Source: Kosakonia arachidis (GTDB taxonomy: Bacteria; Pseudomonadota; Gammaproteobacteria; Enterobacterales; Enterobacteriaceae). Taken from it: DNA of 64,000 bases. Location: positions 622,403 to 686,402 of the forward strand of contig NZ_FPAU01000003.1 in NCBI RefSeq assembly GCF_900116535.1. The letters run 5' to 3'. The notes beneath the pieces are model-generated. The model had not been told where the DNA came from and did not search any database. It saw only the letters and a list, made by a program, of their open reading frames with translations. Each line of letters opens with the position of its first letter. Position 1 is the first letter of the stretch. This document shows, one piece after another, positions 54,073 to 64,000 of this stretch. Made by a program: the position numbers and the translations under genes.

Positions 54073-56487
54073 ATGGCGATGAAAAAGTTGCTCATAGCGT
54101 CGCTGCTGTTTAGCAGCGCCACCGTATACGGTGCTGAAGGGTTCGTAGTGAAGGACATTCATTTCGAAGGCCTGCAGCGTGTCGCCGTTGGTGCGGCCCT
54201 CCTCAGTATGCCAGTTCGTCCTGGCGATACGGTGAATGATGAAGATATCAGTAACACCATTCGCGCGTTGTTTGCCACCGGCAACTTCGAGGATGTTCGC
54301 GTCCTGCGTGATGGTGATACCCTGCTTGTCCAGGTGAAAGAACGTCCAACAATCGCCAGCATTACTTTCTCCGGCAACAAGTCGGTGAAAGATGACATGC
54401 TGAAACAGAACCTTGAAGCTTCTGGCGTGCGTGTAGGTGAATCACTGGACCGCACCACTCTGTCTGATATCGAAAAGGGACTGGAAGATTTCTACTACAG
54501 TGTGGGTAAATACAGCGCCAGCGTTAAAGCTGTTGTTACCCCATTGCCGCGAAACCGTGTTGACCTGAAACTGGTATTCCAGGAAGGCGTTTCCGCGCAA
54601 ATCCAACAGATCAATATCGTAGGTAATCACGCTTTTACTACCGAACAGCTCATCTCCAGCTTCCAGCTGCGTGATGAAGTGCCATGGTGGAATGTGATTG
54701 GTGATCGCAAATACCAGAAACAAAAACTGGCTGGCGACCTGGAAAGCTTACGCAGCTACTATCTGGATCGCGGTTATGCACGTTTTAACATTGATTCGAC
54801 TCAGGTTAGCCTGACGCCGGATAAAAAAGGTATCTACATTACCATCAACGTGACCGAGGGCGAGCAGTACAAGCTCTCTGGCGTACAGGTAAGCGGTAAC
54901 CTGGCGGGTCACTCCGCAGAAATTGAAAGTCTGACCAAGATCGAGCCGGGCGAGCTGTATAACGGCACCAAAGTAACCAAAATGGAAGATGATATTAAAA
55001 AGCTTCTCGGTCGCTATGGTTACGCTTATCCGCGCGTACAGTCTCAACCTGAAATCAACGATACGGACAAAACGGTTAAGCTGCATATCAATGTGGATGC
55101 TGGCAACCGTTTTTATGTTCGCAAGATACGCTTTGAAGGTAATGACACCTCAAAAGATTCCGTTCTGCGTCGAGAAATGCGTCAGATGGAAGGGGCGTGG
55201 TTGGGTAGCGATCTGGTCGATCAGGGTAAAGAGCGTCTGAACCGTCTGGGCTATTTTGAGACGGTGGATACCGAAACGCAGCGTGTTCCGGGTAGCCCGG
55301 ATCAAGTTGATGTCGTCTATAAGGTGAAAGAGCGTAATACCGGTAGCTTCAACTTCGGTGTTGGCTATGGTACTGAGAGCGGTGTCAGCTTCCAGGTTGG
55401 CGTACAGCAGGATAACTGGTTAGGCACCGGTTACTCTGTGGGTATCAGCGGGACTAAAAACGACTACCAGACTTACTCTGAATTCTCCGTTACTAACCCG
55501 TACTTCACCGTTGACGGCGTTAGCCTCGGCGGTCGTATCTTCTATAACGACTTTAAAGCTGACAATGCAGACCTTTCTTCTTATACCAACAAGAGCTACG
55601 GTCTGGATGGTACCCTTGGGTTCCCGATCAACGAGTACAACACCTTGCGTGCGGGCTTAGGGTATGTCCATAACAGCCTGTCGAAAATGGAACCTCAGGT
55701 GGCAATGTGGCGTTATCTGGATTCTGTAGGTCAGAACGCCAGCACCACGAGTGATAACAACGGTTACTCGGCGGACGATTTCACCTTCAACTATGGTTGG
55801 ACGTATAACAACCTCGACCGTGGCTACTTCCCTACGAAGGGCTCTCGCGTCAACCTGAACGGTAAAGTTACGGTTCCTGGCTCCGATAACGAGTTCTACA
55901 AAGTGACGGTAGATACCGCCTCCTACTTCCCGATTGACGACGATCACAAATGGGTGATTCTGGGTCGTACTCGTTGGGGCTATGGTGACGGTTTAGGTGG
56001 CAAAGAGATGCCATTCTATGAGAACTTCTACGCCGGTGGTTCCAGCACTGTTCGTGGCTTCCAGTCCAACAATATCGGTCCGAAAGCTGTTTATTACGGC
56101 GGCAGTGGGTTGAGTAACTGTAATACAACGGCCTTGGCATACTGTAAGTCCAGCGATGCCGTAGGTGGTAATGCTATGGGCGTTGCCAGCGTTGAGTTCA
56201 TCACGCCGACGCCGTTCATCAGCGACAAATATGCTAACTCTGTACGTACCTCATTCTTCTGGGATGCCGGTAGCGTATGGGATACAAATTGGCAAAATAC
56301 AGCAGAAATGAAAGCGTTGGGTATTCCGGATTATAGTGATCCGGCTAATATCCGCATGTCTGCTGGTATCGCATTACAATGGATGTCCCCATTGGGGCCG
56401 TTGGTATTCTCCTACGCCCAGCCGTTTAAAAAGTACGATGGAGACAAAGCGGAACAGTTCCAGTTTAACATTGGTAAAACCTGGTAA
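54073..56487 (+). CDS. bamA: Outer membrane protein assembly factor BamA
   Basis: Core of the BAM machine that folds beta-barrel proteins into the outer membrane. The 804-residue precursor has a signal peptide (1-20, VYG before AEGFVV), five POTRA domains (about 24-420) and a 16-strand barrel. The loop 6 motif VRGF starts at residue 660. The product is six residues shorter than E. coli BamA, with the change in surface loop 6 (after KAVYY), where the sequence is quite different although two cysteines remain. It follows rseP by 31 bases and precedes skp. Confidence 0.97.
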   Translation: MAMKKLLIASLLFSSATVYGAEGFVVKDIHFEGLQRVAVGAALLSMPVRPGDTVNDEDISNTIRALFATGNFEDVRVLRDGDTLLVQVKERPTIASITFSGNKSVKDDMLKQNLEASGVRVGESLDRTTLSDIEKGLEDFYYSVGKYSASVKAVVTPLPRNRVDLKLVFQEGVSAQIQQINIVGNHAFTTEQLISSFQLRDEVPWWNVIGDRKYQKQKLAGDLESLRSYYLDRGYARFNIDSTQVSLTPDKKGIYITINVTEGEQYKLSGVQVSGNLAGHSAEIESLTKIEPGELYNGTKVTKMEDDIKKLLGRYGYAYPRVQSQPEINDTDKTVKLHINVDAGNRFYVRKIRFEGNDTSKDSVLRREMRQMEGAWLGSDLVDQGKERLNRLGYFETVDTETQRVPGSPDQVDVVYKVKERNTGSFNFGVGYGTESGVSFQVGVQQDNWLGTGYSVGISGTKNDYQTYSEFSVTNPYFTVDGVSLGGRIFYNDFKADNADLSSYTNKSYGLDGTLGFPINEYNTLRAGLGYVHNSLSKMEPQVAMWRYLDSVGQNASTTSDNNGYSADDFTFNYGWTYNNLDRGYFPTKGSRVNLNGKVTVPGSDNEFYKVTVDTASYFPIDDDHKWVILGRTRWGYGDGLGGKEMPFYENFYAGGSSTVRGFQSNNIGPKAVYYGGSGLSNCNTTALAYCKSSDAVGGNAMGVASVEFITPTPFISDKYANSVRTSFFWDAGSVWDTNWQNTAEMKALGIPDYSDPANIRMSAGIALQWMSPLGPLVFSYAQPFKKYDGDKAEQFQFNIGKTW

Positions 56488-56604
56488 TTCCGCACGGCAA
56501 CGGAATGCATTCGCAGTGTAGTGATGGCTGTGGCTTTCAACCGAAAGCCCGGCCACGCAAAGAGCTGTACCTCCGGGTACAAACGGGATGGTAAGGAGTT
56601 AATT

Positions 56605-57099
56605 GTGAAAAAGTTGTTATTAGCTGCAGGTTTCGGTTTAGCAATGGCAGCGTCAGCGCAAGCCGCTGACAAGATTGCGATTGTTGATATGGGTAGCCTG
56701 TTGCAACAGGTTGCGCAAAGTTCCGGTGTTTCTCAGACGATGAAAAACGAATTCGGCGGTCGCGCGAGCGAACTGCAGGGTATGGAATCCGATCTGCAAG
56801 CCAAGGCCCAGCGTCTGCAACGTGATGGCTCTACCATGAAGGCTAGCGATCGCAGCAAACTGGAAAAAGACATCGCGACAGGTCGTCAGGAATTTGCCCA
56901 AAAAGCACAGGCTTTCGAGCAGGATCAGGCTCGTCGTTCTAACGAAGAACGTGGCAAGCTGGTGACTCGCATTCAGACTGCAGTGAAAAAAGTCGCTGCC
57001 GATCAGGGTGTTGATCTGGTTATTCCTTCCAACGCCGTTATTTACAACAGTAACGATGTAAAAGACATCACTGCTGATGTACTGAAACAGGTTAAATAA
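56605..57099 (+). CDS. skp: Periplasmic chaperone Skp
   Basis: Trimeric jellyfish-shaped chaperone that carries unfolded outer-membrane proteins to BamA. It has 164 residues with a signal peptide (1-20, cleaved after AQA) and long helical arms with a basic, Gln-rich sequence. The frame opens at 56521, but the GTG at 56605, after AAGGAG, gives the proper signal peptide. It differs from E. coli Skp (161) more than its neighbours do, chiefly in the arm region around 60-90. lpxD follows after three bases. Confidence 0.95.
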   Translation: MKKLLLAAGFGLAMAASAQAADKIAIVDMGSLLQQVAQSSGVSQTMKNEFGGRASELQGMESDLQAKAQRLQRDGSTMKASDRSKLEKDIATGRQEFAQKAQAFEQDQARRSNEERGKLVTRIQTAVKKVAADQGVDLVIPSNAVIYNSNDVKDITADVLKQVK

Positions 57100-57102
57100 G
57101 TA

Positions 57103-58131
57103 ATGCCTTCAATTCGACTGGCTGATTTAGCTCAGCAGTTGGATGCAGAATTACACGGTGATGGCGATATCGTCATCACCGGCGTTGCGTCCATGCAATC
57201 TGCCGAAGCAGGTCAAATCACTTTCATGGTCAACCCTAAGTACCGTGAACACCTGACCGAATGTCAGGCGTCTGCTGTCGTCATGACGCAAGACGATCTT
57301 CCTTTTGCCAAAAGCGCAGCGCTGGTCGTAAAAAATCCGTACCTGACCTATGCGCGTATGGCCCAAATTCTTGATACCACGCCGCAGCCGGCGAGCAGCA
57401 TCGCGCCTGGCGCGGTGATTGACGCAACGGCCACTCTGGGTAGCAATGTAGCAATCGGCGCGAACGCGGTGATCGAATCCGGCGTTATCCTGGGCGATAA
57501 CGTTATTATCGGCGCGGGTTGCTTTGTTGGGAAAAAAACAAAAATTGGTACAGGTTCGCGTTTGTGGGCAAATGTGACCGTTTACCACGAGATTGAGATC
57601 GGTGAAAATTGCCTGGTGCAATCGGGTTCGGTGATCGGCGCTGATGGTTTTGGTTACGCCAACGATCGCGGGAATTGGGTTAAAATCCCGCAGCTTGGCC
57701 GCGTTATCATTGGTAACAACGTTGAGATTGGTGCCTGTACTACAATTGATCGCGGCGCGCTTGACGATACCCGCATCGGCAATGGCGTGATCATTGATAA
57801 CCAGTGTCAGATTGCACATAACGTTGTGATTGGCGACAATACGGCGGTTGCCGGTGGCGTAATCATGGCGGGCAGTCTGAAAATTGGCCGCTATTGTATG
57901 ATCGGCGGCGCCAGCGTAATCAATGGGCATATGGAAATTTGCGACAAGGTTACCGTAACGGGGATGGGGATGGTCATGCGTCCTATCACTGAGCCAGGAG
58001 TCTACTCCTCAGGTATCCCGCTTCAGCCAAATAAAGTGTGGCGAAAAACCGCAGCCCTGGTGATGAATATTGATGATATGAGCAAGCGCCTGAAAGCTGT
58101 CGAGCGCAAGATTAATCAACAAGACGAATAA
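57103..58131 (+). CDS. lpxD: UDP-3-O-(3-hydroxymyristoyl)glucosamine N-acyltransferase
   Basis: Third step of lipid A synthesis: adds the N-linked hydroxymyristoyl chain from acyl-ACP. The 342-residue protein has an N-terminal uridine-binding domain, a left-handed beta-helix of hexapeptide repeats (about 100-290) and a C-terminal helix. The catalytic His239 lies in [11 protein letters not shown]. It is one residue longer than E. coli at the end. It follows skp by three bases, and a 170-base gap separates it from fabZ. Confidence 0.97.
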   Translation: MPSIRLADLAQQLDAELHGDGDIVITGVASMQSAEAGQITFMVNPKYREHLTECQASAVVMTQDDLPFAKSAALVVKNPYLTYARMAQILDTTPQPASSIAPGAVIDATATLGSNVAIGANAVIESGVILGDNVIIGAGCFVGKKTKIGTGSRLWANVTVYHEIEIGENCLVQSGSVIGADGFGYANDRGNWVKIPQLGRVIIGNNVEIGACTTIDRGALDDTRIGNGVIIDNQCQIAHNVVIGDNTAVAGGVIMAGSLKIGRYCMIGGASVINGHMEICDKVTVTGMGMVMRPITEPGVYSSGIPLQPNKVWRKTAALVMNIDDMSKRLKAVERKINQQDE

Positions 58132-58301
58132 TTCACCAGCATAACGCTTGTACACAAAGCCTCCCGGCGTCAGCGAAGCGGCAAAACGCCTCTGCGACGA
58201 GAAGCCTAAAGTGTGTATACTTCCCGGCCTGTTGGCTTTCTGATGATTGCCGCGGGCCGTATTATTATTGCCTTTTAGTATATTTAGACAGGAAGAGTAT
58301 T

Positions 58302-58757
58302 TTGACTACTGACACTCATACTCTGCACATTGAAGAGATTCTGGAACTTCTGCCGCACCGTTATCCGTTCTTACTGGTAGACCGTGTGCTGGATTTTGAA
58401 GAAGGTCATTTTCTGCGCGCAGTAAAAAATGTTTCGGTAAACGAGCCGTTTTTCCAGGGGCATTTTCCTGGCAAACCGATTTTCCCGGGCGTGCTGATTC
58501 TGGAAGCAATGGCACAAGCTACCGGTATTCTGGCGTTTAAAAGCGTTGGTAAACTGGAACCGGGTGAGCTGTACTACTTCGCCGGTATCGACGAAGCGCG
58601 CTTTAAGCGTCCCGTTGTGCCAGGCGATCAGATGATCATGGAAGTCACTTTCGAGAAAACCCGTCGCGGCCTGACCCGCTTTAAAGGTGTCGCGCTGGTA
58701 GACGGTAATGTTGTTTGTGAAGCTACTATGATGTGTGCACGTAGCCGGGAGGCCTGA
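58302..58757 (+). CDS. fabZ: 3-hydroxyacyl-[acyl-carrier-protein] dehydratase FabZ
   Basis: Dehydrates hydroxyacyl-ACP in fatty acid elongation. It competes with LpxA, encoded next door, for hydroxymyristoyl-ACP, so it helps balance phospholipid and lipid A. The hot-dog fold catalytic residues are His54 ([11 protein letters not shown]) and Glu68. It has 151 residues, as in E. coli. It starts at TTG with AGGAAGAG before it. lpxA begins three bases after its stop. Confidence 0.97.
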   Translation: MTTDTHTLHIEEILELLPHRYPFLLVDRVLDFEEGHFLRAVKNVSVNEPFFQGHFPGKPIFPGVLILEAMAQATGILAFKSVGKLEPGELYYFAGIDEARFKRPVVPGDQMIMEVTFEKTRRGLTRFKGVALVDGNVVCEATMMCARSREA

Positions 58758-58760
58758 TAC

Positions 58761-59552
58761 GTGATTGATAAAACCGCCTTTATTCATCCAACTGCTATTG
58801 TTGAAGACGGTGCCGTTATTGGTGCCAACGCTCATATTGGCCCGTTTTGTATTGTTGGCCCTCACGTTGAAATTGGTGAGGGTACGGTTCTGAAATCTCA
58901 CGTCGTGGTGAATGGCCATACGACGATTGGCCGCGACAATGAGATCTATCAGTTCGCATCCATCGGCGAGGTAAACCAGGATCTGAAATATGCTGGCGAG
59001 CCAACTCATGTGGAAATTGGCGATCGCAACCGCATCCGCGAAAGCGTCACCATCCACCGTGGCACAGTACAGGGCGGAGGGTTGACGAAGGTGGGCAGTG
59101 ATAACCTGCTGATGATCAATGCGCATATTGCGCATGACTGTACCGTTGGCGATCGCTGCATTCTTGCAAATAACGCAACGCTGGCGGGGCATGTCTCCGT
59201 CGACGACTTTGCTATCATTGGTGGCATGACCGCAGTGCATCAGTTCTGCATTATCGGCGCGCACGTGATGGTTGGCGGCTGCTCCGGTGTGGCGCAGGAT
59301 GTACCGCCTTATGTGATTGCTCAGGGCAACCATGCGACACCTTTTGGTGTGAACATTGAAGGCCTGAAACGTCGCGGTTTCAGCAAAGAAGCGTTAGTGG
59401 CTATCCGTAATGCGTACAAACTGTTGTACCGCAGCGGTAAAACGCTGGAAGAGGCGAAACCAGAGATTGCCGAGCTTGCTGCGAAGTATCCGGAAGTTGA
59501 TGCGTTTATGCAATTCTTCGAACGCTCAACGCGCGGCCTGATTCGTCCATGA
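58761..59552 (+). CDS. lpxA: UDP-N-acetylglucosamine O-acyltransferase
   Basis: First step of lipid A synthesis: moves hydroxymyristate from ACP to UDP-GlcNAc. The catalytic His125 and its neighbour His122 are in NAHIAHDC; the beta-helix of hexapeptide repeats fills residues 1-185. It has 263 residues against 262 in E. coli. It starts at GTG, with GGGAGG in the end of fabZ as ribosome site, and overlaps lpxB by four bases (ATGA). Confidence 0.97.
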   Translation: MIDKTAFIHPTAIVEDGAVIGANAHIGPFCIVGPHVEIGEGTVLKSHVVVNGHTTIGRDNEIYQFASIGEVNQDLKYAGEPTHVEIGDRNRIRESVTIHRGTVQGGGLTKVGSDNLLMINAHIAHDCTVGDRCILANNATLAGHVSVDDFAIIGGMTAVHQFCIIGAHVMVGGCSGVAQDVPPYVIAQGNHATPFGVNIEGLKRRGFSKEALVAIRNAYKLLYRSGKTLEEAKPEIAELAAKYPEVDAFMQFFERSTRGLIRP

Positions 59553-60697
59553 TCGACAATCGTCCTCTTACGATAGCCCTCGTCGCCGGAGAAACCTCCG
59601 GCGATATTCTTGGTGCCGGTCTTATCCGCGCACTGAGAGCGCGTGTCCCCAATGCCCGTTTTGTCGGCGTTGCGGGGCCGCGTATGCAGGCTGAAGGGTG
59701 TGAAGCCTGGTATGAGATGGAAGAGCTTGCGGTGATGGGTATCGTTGAGGTGCTTGGCCGTCTGGGCCGTCTGTTGCATATCCGTGCTGATTTAACACGT
59801 CGCTTTAGTGAGCTGCGACCAGATGTCTTTGTCGGTATCGATGCGCCGGATTTCAACATTACCCTCGAAGGCAATCTGAAAAAGCAGGGTATCAAAACCA
59901 TCCATTATGTCAGTCCATCCGTCTGGGCGTGGCGGCAAAAACGCGTTTTCAAAATTGGCAGAGCCACCGATCTGGTGCTCGCATTTCTGCCTTTCGAAAA
60001 AGCGTTTTACGACAAATTTAGCGTGCCGTGCCGTTTTATCGGCCATACCATGGCGGATGCGATGCCGCTGGATCCGGATAAAAGTGCAGCGCGCGATCAT
60101 CTGGGAATTGCCCATGATGTTCACTGTCTGGCATTACTGCCGGGTAGTCGTGGCGCTGAGGTGGAAATGCTTAGCGCTGATTTCCTGCGTACCGCGCAGT
60201 TGCTGCGTGAACGCTACTCCGATCTTAAAGTGGTGGTACCGCTGGTCAACGCCAAACGGCGCGAACAGTTTGAGCGGATTAAGGCGGAAGTTGCTCCCGA
60301 TCTGCCAGTGCATATGCTGGATGGTATGGCGCGTGAGGCAATGATCGCCGCCGATGCGGCCTTGCTGGCTTCCGGCACTGCTGCACTGGAGTGCATGCTG
60401 GCGAAATGCCCGATGGTCGTAGGGTATCGCATGAAGCCATTTACGTTCTGGCTGGCCAAAAGGCTGGTGAAAACGCCTTATGTTTCGCTGCCAAATCTGC
60501 TGGCCGGACGTGAACTGGTGAAAGAATTGTTGCAGGATGAGTGCCAGCCGCGTGCGCTGGCCGATGCACTAGCACCGCTATTGGCTAACGGTAAAACCAG
60601 CCACGAAATGCATGACACTTTCCGCGAACTGCACCAGCAGATTCGCTGTAATGCCGATGAGCAGGCGGCTGACGCAGTACTGGAGTTAGCACAATGA
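59549..60697 (+). CDS. lpxB: Lipid-A-disaccharide synthase
   Basis: Joins 2,3-diacylglucosamine 1-phosphate to its UDP form, giving the lipid A disaccharide; a peripheral inner-membrane glycosyltransferase (GT19). It has 382 residues, as in E. coli. Family segments [30 protein letters not shown] and [10 protein letters not shown] are all present. The start overlaps the lpxA stop, and its own stop overlaps the rnhB start, both as ATGA. Confidence 0.97.
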   Translation: MIDNRPLTIALVAGETSGDILGAGLIRALRARVPNARFVGVAGPRMQAEGCEAWYEMEELAVMGIVEVLGRLGRLLHIRADLTRRFSELRPDVFVGIDAPDFNITLEGNLKKQGIKTIHYVSPSVWAWRQKRVFKIGRATDLVLAFLPFEKAFYDKFSVPCRFIGHTMADAMPLDPDKSAARDHLGIAHDVHCLALLPGSRGAEVEMLSADFLRTAQLLRERYSDLKVVVPLVNAKRREQFERIKAEVAPDLPVHMLDGMAREAMIAADAALLASGTAALECMLAKCPMVVGYRMKPFTFWLAKRLVKTPYVSLPNLLAGRELVKELLQDECQPRALADALAPLLANGKTSHEMHDTFRELHQQIRCNADEQAADAVLELAQ

Positions 60698-61290
60698 TGG
60701 AGTTTATTTATCCACACGCGCATTTGGTTGCCGGTGTGGATGAGGTAGGGCGCGGGCCTTTGGTGGGCGCGGTAGTGACGGCGGCGGTGATCCTCGATCC
60801 TAAGCGTCCAATCATTGGCCTGAACGATTCGAAAAAACTCTCTGAAAAACGCCGTCTGGCGCTGAGTGAAGAGATCAAAGAGAAAGCGTTGTGCTGGAGT
60901 CTGGGGCGCGCCGAACCACATGAAATTGATGAACTGAATATTCTCCATGCCACTATGCTGGCGATGCAGCGTGCAATTGCCGGGCTCTCTATCGTCCCGG
61001 AATTTGTATTGATTGATGGCAACCGTTGCCCGACATTGCCAATGCCTTCTCTGGCCGTAGTGAAAGGTGATAGCCGGGTAGCAGAAATCAGTGCGGCATC
61101 GATTATCGCAAAAGTCACGCGAGATGCCGAAATGGCTGAGCTTGATCTTCTTTTTCCGCAATATGGTTTTGCGCAACATAAAGGCTACCCAACGGCTTTC
61201 CATCTGGCGAAGCTGGTGGAACATGGCGCAACTGTGCATCATCGGCGCAGCTTTGCGCCGGTTAAACGCGCACTGGACCTTGTGTCCTGA
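60694..61290 (+). CDS. rnhB: Ribonuclease HII
   Basis: Removes RNA from RNA-DNA hybrids and single ribonucleotides from DNA. The catalytic residues are Asp16, Glu17 ([12 protein letters not shown]), Asp108 (LIDGN) and Asp126 (KGDSRV). It has 198 residues, as in E. coli. It starts at an ATG overlapping lpxB, and dnaE begins 38 bases after it. Confidence 0.97.
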   Translation: MMEFIYPHAHLVAGVDEVGRGPLVGAVVTAAVILDPKRPIIGLNDSKKLSEKRRLALSEEIKEKALCWSLGRAEPHEIDELNILHATMLAMQRAIAGLSIVPEFVLIDGNRCPTLPMPSLAVVKGDSRVAEISAASIIAKVTRDAEMAELDLLFPQYGFAQHKGYPTAFHLAKLVEHGATVHHRRSFAPVKRALDLVS

Positions 61291-61328
61291 TTCTTGTAAA
61301 CGTGAAATAACCAGGCTGGGATCTGAAA

Positions 61329-64000
61329 ATGGCTGAACCACGTTTCGTACACCTGCGGGTGCATAGCGACTACTCCATGATTGACGGGCTGGCGAAAACC
61401 GGGCCGCTGGTGAAAAAGGCGGCCGCGCTCGGCATGCCTGCGCTGGCGATCACCGATTTTACGAACCTTTGTGGTCTGGTGAAGTTTTACGGAACGGCGC
61501 ACGGAGCCGGAATGAAACCGATCGTTGGCGCCGATCTGCATGTACAGAGCGATCTGTTAGGCGATGAACTGACGCAGCTCACCGTCCTTGCGGCCAACAA
61601 TATTGGTTACCAGAATCTGACATTGCTGATTTCGCGTGCCTACCAGCGTGGCTATGGCGCGCTGGGACCGTGGATCGATCGCGACTGGCTACAGGAGTTC
61701 AGCGAAGGGTTGATCCTGCTCTCCGGCGGGCGCATGGGCGACGTGGGTAAAAGCCTGTTGCGTGGCAACAGCGTGCTGGTTGAACAGTGTCTTGATTTCT
61801 ACAAAGAGCATTTCCCCGATCGCTACTACCTTGAGTTGATCCGCACGGGTCGTGCTGATGAAGAGCCTTACCTGCATGAAGCGGTAAAACTGGCGGAAGA
61901 GCACGGTCTGCCGGTCGTGGCGACCAACGATGTACGCTTTATTGATGCAGGCGACTTCGATGCGCATGAAATCCGTGTCGCCATCCATGACGGTTTCACT
62001 CTGGACGATCCCAAACGTCCGCGTAATTACTCCGCTCAGCAATATATGCGCAGTGAAGAGGAGATGTGCGAACTCTTCTCCGATATCCCGGAAGCGCTGG
62101 AAAATACTGTCGAAATCGCCAAACGCTGCAATGTAACCGTACGCCTTGGTGAATACTTCCTGCCGCAGTTCCCGACCGGTGATATGACCACTGAAGACTT
62201 CCTCGTGGAGAAAGCGAAAGTGGGTCTTGAAGAACGTCTTGCGTTTCTCTTCCCTGATGAGCAAGTGCGTGCAGAGAAACGTCCGCCATACGACGAGCGT
62301 CTTGATATCGAGTTGCAAGTTATCAACCAGATGGGGTTCCCCGGTTACTTTCTGATCGTGATGGAGTTTATCCAGTGGTCAAAAGATAACGGCGTGCCGG
62401 TAGGGCCGGGGCGTGGTTCGGGCGCCGGATCGTTGGTCGCTTATGCACTGAAAATCACTGATCTCGACCCGCTGGAATTTGACCTGCTCTTCGAACGTTT
62501 CCTTAACCCAGAACGTGTATCGATGCCCGACTTCGATGTTGACTTCTGTATGGAGAAGCGCGACCAGGTTATCGAGCACGTAGCAGACATGTACGGGCGC
62601 GATGCGGTATCGCAGATCATCACCTTCGGAACCATGGCGGCGAAAGCGGTTATCCGCGACGTGGGCCGCGTACTGGGTCACCCGTACGGTTTTGTGGACC
62701 GCATATCTAAACTGGTGCCGCCGGATCCTGGTATGACGCTGGCGAAAGCGTTTGAAGCCGAGCCGCAATTGCCGGAAATATACGAAGCGGACGAAGAAGT
62801 GAAAGCGCTGATCGATATGGCGCGTAAGCTGGAAGGTGTGACGCGAAACGCGGGTAAACACGCTGGCGGCGTGGTAATTGCACCCACCAAAATTACCGAC
62901 TTTGCCCCGCTGTACTGTGATGAAGCCGGTCAGCACCCGGTTACCCAGTTTGATAAAAACGATGTTGAATATGCCGGGCTGGTGAAGTTTGACTTCCTTG
63001 GTTTGCGCACACTGACCATCATTAACTGGGCGCTGGAGATGATCAATGCCCGGCGCGAGAAGAACGGCGAGCCGCCGCTGGATATCGCCGCTATTCCGCT
63101 GGATGACAAAAAAAGTTTCGACATGCTGCAACGCTCGGAGACCACTGCGGTGTTCCAGCTTGAATCTCGCGGCATGAAAGATTTGATTAAGCGCCTGCAA
63201 CCCGACTGCTTCGAAGATATGATCGCGCTGGTGGCCCTGTTCCGTCCGGGGCCGTTGCAGTCGGGCATGGTAGATAACTTCATCGACCGTAAACACGGGC
63301 GCGAAGAGATCTCTTATCCCGATGTGCAGTGGCAGCATGAAAGTCTGAAACCGGTACTGGAGCCGACCTACGGCATTATCCTTTACCAGGAACAGGTGAT
63401 GCAGATTGCCCAGGTGCTTTCGGGTTATACCCTTGGCGGCGCGGACATGCTGCGTCGTGCGATGGGTAAGAAAAAGCCGGAAGAGATGGCCAAGCAGCGC
63501 GGCACCTTTGAAGAGGGCGCGAAGAAAAATGGCGTCGACGGCGAACTGGCGATGAAAATCTTTGACCTGGTAGAAAAATTCGCCGGGTATGGATTTAATA
63601 AATCGCACTCTGCCGCCTATGCTTTGGTTTCATACCAGACGCTGTGGTTGAAAGCGCACTATCCGGCTGAGTTTATGGCGGCGGTAATGACTGCTGATAT
63701 GGACAACACCGAAAAAGTCGTCGGTCTGGTGGATGAGTGCTGGCGCATGGGGCTGAAAATCCTGCCGCCAGATATTAACTCCGGGTTGTACCATTTCCAC
63801 GTCAACGATGACGGTGAGATTGTTTACGGTATCGGGGCGATTAAAGGCGTCGGTGAAGGTCCGATTGAGGCGATCATCGAAGCGCGTAATAACGGCGGTT
63901 ACTTCCGTGAACTGTTTGATCTGTGCGCGCGCACAGACATTAAAAAGCTTAATCGCAGGGTGCTGGAAAAACTGATTATGTCCGGGGCGTTTGACCGCCT
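61329..64000 (+). CDS. dnaE: DNA polymerase III alpha subunit (3' part beyond the window)
   Basis: Catalytic subunit of the replicative polymerase. The first 890 codons are present, of about 1160 in the family, and the frame is open to the window edge. The N-terminal PHP domain (1-280) begins [20 protein letters not shown]. The C-family palm has [12 protein letters not shown] and the catalytic aspartates Asp401 and Asp403 (PDFDVDF) and Asp555 (KFDFLG). The thumb and fingers are complete enough to show [11 protein letters not shown] and the [15 protein letters not shown] region. The beta-binding motif, OB fold and tau-binding end lie outside. Confidence 0.98.
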   Translation, partial: MAEPRFVHLRVHSDYSMIDGLAKTGPLVKKAAALGMPALAITDFTNLCGLVKFYGTAHGAGMKPIVGADLHVQSDLLGDELTQLTVLAANNIGYQNLTLLISRAYQRGYGALGPWIDRDWLQEFSEGLILLSGGRMGDVGKSLLRGNSVLVEQCLDFYKEHFPDRYYLELIRTGRADEEPYLHEAVKLAEEHGLPVVATNDVRFIDAGDFDAHEIRVAIHDGFTLDDPKRPRNYSAQQYMRSEEEMCELFSDIPEALENTVEIAKRCNVTVRLGEYFLPQFPTGDMTTEDFLVEKAKVGLEERLAFLFPDEQVRAEKRPPYDERLDIELQVINQMGFPGYFLIVMEFIQWSKDNGVPVGPGRGSGAGSLVAYALKITDLDPLEFDLLFERFLNPERVSMPDFDVDFCMEKRDQVIEHVADMYGRDAVSQIITFGTMAAKAVIRDVGRVLGHPYGFVDRISKLVPPDPGMTLAKAFEAEPQLPEIYEADEEVKALIDMARKLEGVTRNAGKHAGGVVIAPTKITDFAPLYCDEAGQHPVTQFDKNDVEYAGLVKFDFLGLRTLTIINWALEMINARREKNGEPPLDIAAIPLDDKKSFDMLQRSETTAVFQLESRGMKDLIKRLQPDCFEDMIALVALFRPGPLQSGMVDNFIDRKHGREEISYPDVQWQHESLKPVLEPTYGIILYQEQVMQIAQVLSGYTLGGADMLRRAMGKKKPEEMAKQRGTFEEGAKKNGVDGELAMKIFDLVEKFAGYGFNKSHSAAYALVSYQTLWLKAHYPAEFMAAVMTADMDNTEKVVGLVDECWRMGLKILPPDINSGLYHFHVNDDGEIVYGIGAIKGVGEGPIEAIIEARNNGGYFRELFDLCARTDIKKLNRRVLEKLIMSGAFDR

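Noticed and set aside
58132-58301. Possible promoter or small gene between lpxD and fabZ
   Set aside because: A TATACT at 58216-58221 exists, but the -35 position matches only three of six bases and no open frame is credible, so it was not listed as a feature.
61689-63608. Large minus-strand frames (209 and 409 codons) opposite dnaE
   Set aside because: The + strand encodes DnaE throughout, with catalytic aspartates in place; the antisense frames have no family resemblance.

Overview
The window is ordinary enterobacterial chromosome. Gene content and order match the Escherichia coli acnB-to-dnaE interval (about 3-4 min on the K-12 map), and nearly every protein can be recognised by length and motifs. 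It does not look like E. coli itself: remembered E. coli versions of CueO, ClcA, BtuF, Skp and part of BamA differ clearly from these, while RpsB, Tsf, DksA and Hpt are almost the same. A relative such as Citrobacter, Enterobacter or Kosakonia is my best guess; the species cannot be fixed without a search.

Layout. 1-11.3 kb: acnB, yacL, the spermidine genes speDE with yacC, the copper oxidase cueO behind a CueR-type promoter, gcd, hpt and can. 11.4-21.5 kb: the ABC exporter yadGH, yadE, pantothenate genes panDCB, folK-pcnB (pcnB apparently starting at AUU), gluQ-dksA and sfsA-thpR. 21.6-30.8 kb: hrpB, mrcB and the hydroxamate-siderophore locus, in which fhuA is reduced to a short remnant while fhuCDB is intact. 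30.9-45.9 kb: hemL, clcA, erpA, yadS, mtn-btuF, dgt, degP with a sigma-E promoter, cdaR, yaeH, dapD, glnD and map. 46-64 kb: the large rightward cluster rpsB-tsf-pyrH-frr-dxr-uppS-cdsA-rseP-bamA-skp-lpxD-fabZ-lpxA-lpxB-rnhB-dnaE, with dnaE cut by the window end.

The right-hand cluster joins translation (S2, EF-Ts, RRF), UMP kinase, isoprenoid and phospholipid precursors, outer-membrane protein assembly (BamA, Skp, with RseP and DegP as envelope-stress proteases) and lipid A synthesis (LpxD, LpxA, LpxB, FabZ). Several genes overlap by 4 bases or are a few bases apart, which suggests translational coupling.

I found no tRNA, rRNA, insertion sequence, prophage, CRISPR array or defence system, and no convincing undescribed system. 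The points most worth a second look are the fhuA deletion, a 24-bp in-frame repeat in the methionine-rich segment of CueO, the AUU start of pcnB, the structured t44/S2 leader before rpsB, a poly-Gln tail on PBP1b, a diverged surface loop in BamA, and the absence of several genes that K-12 carries at the same junctions. All identifications rest on reading and memory of the families; no alignment was run.
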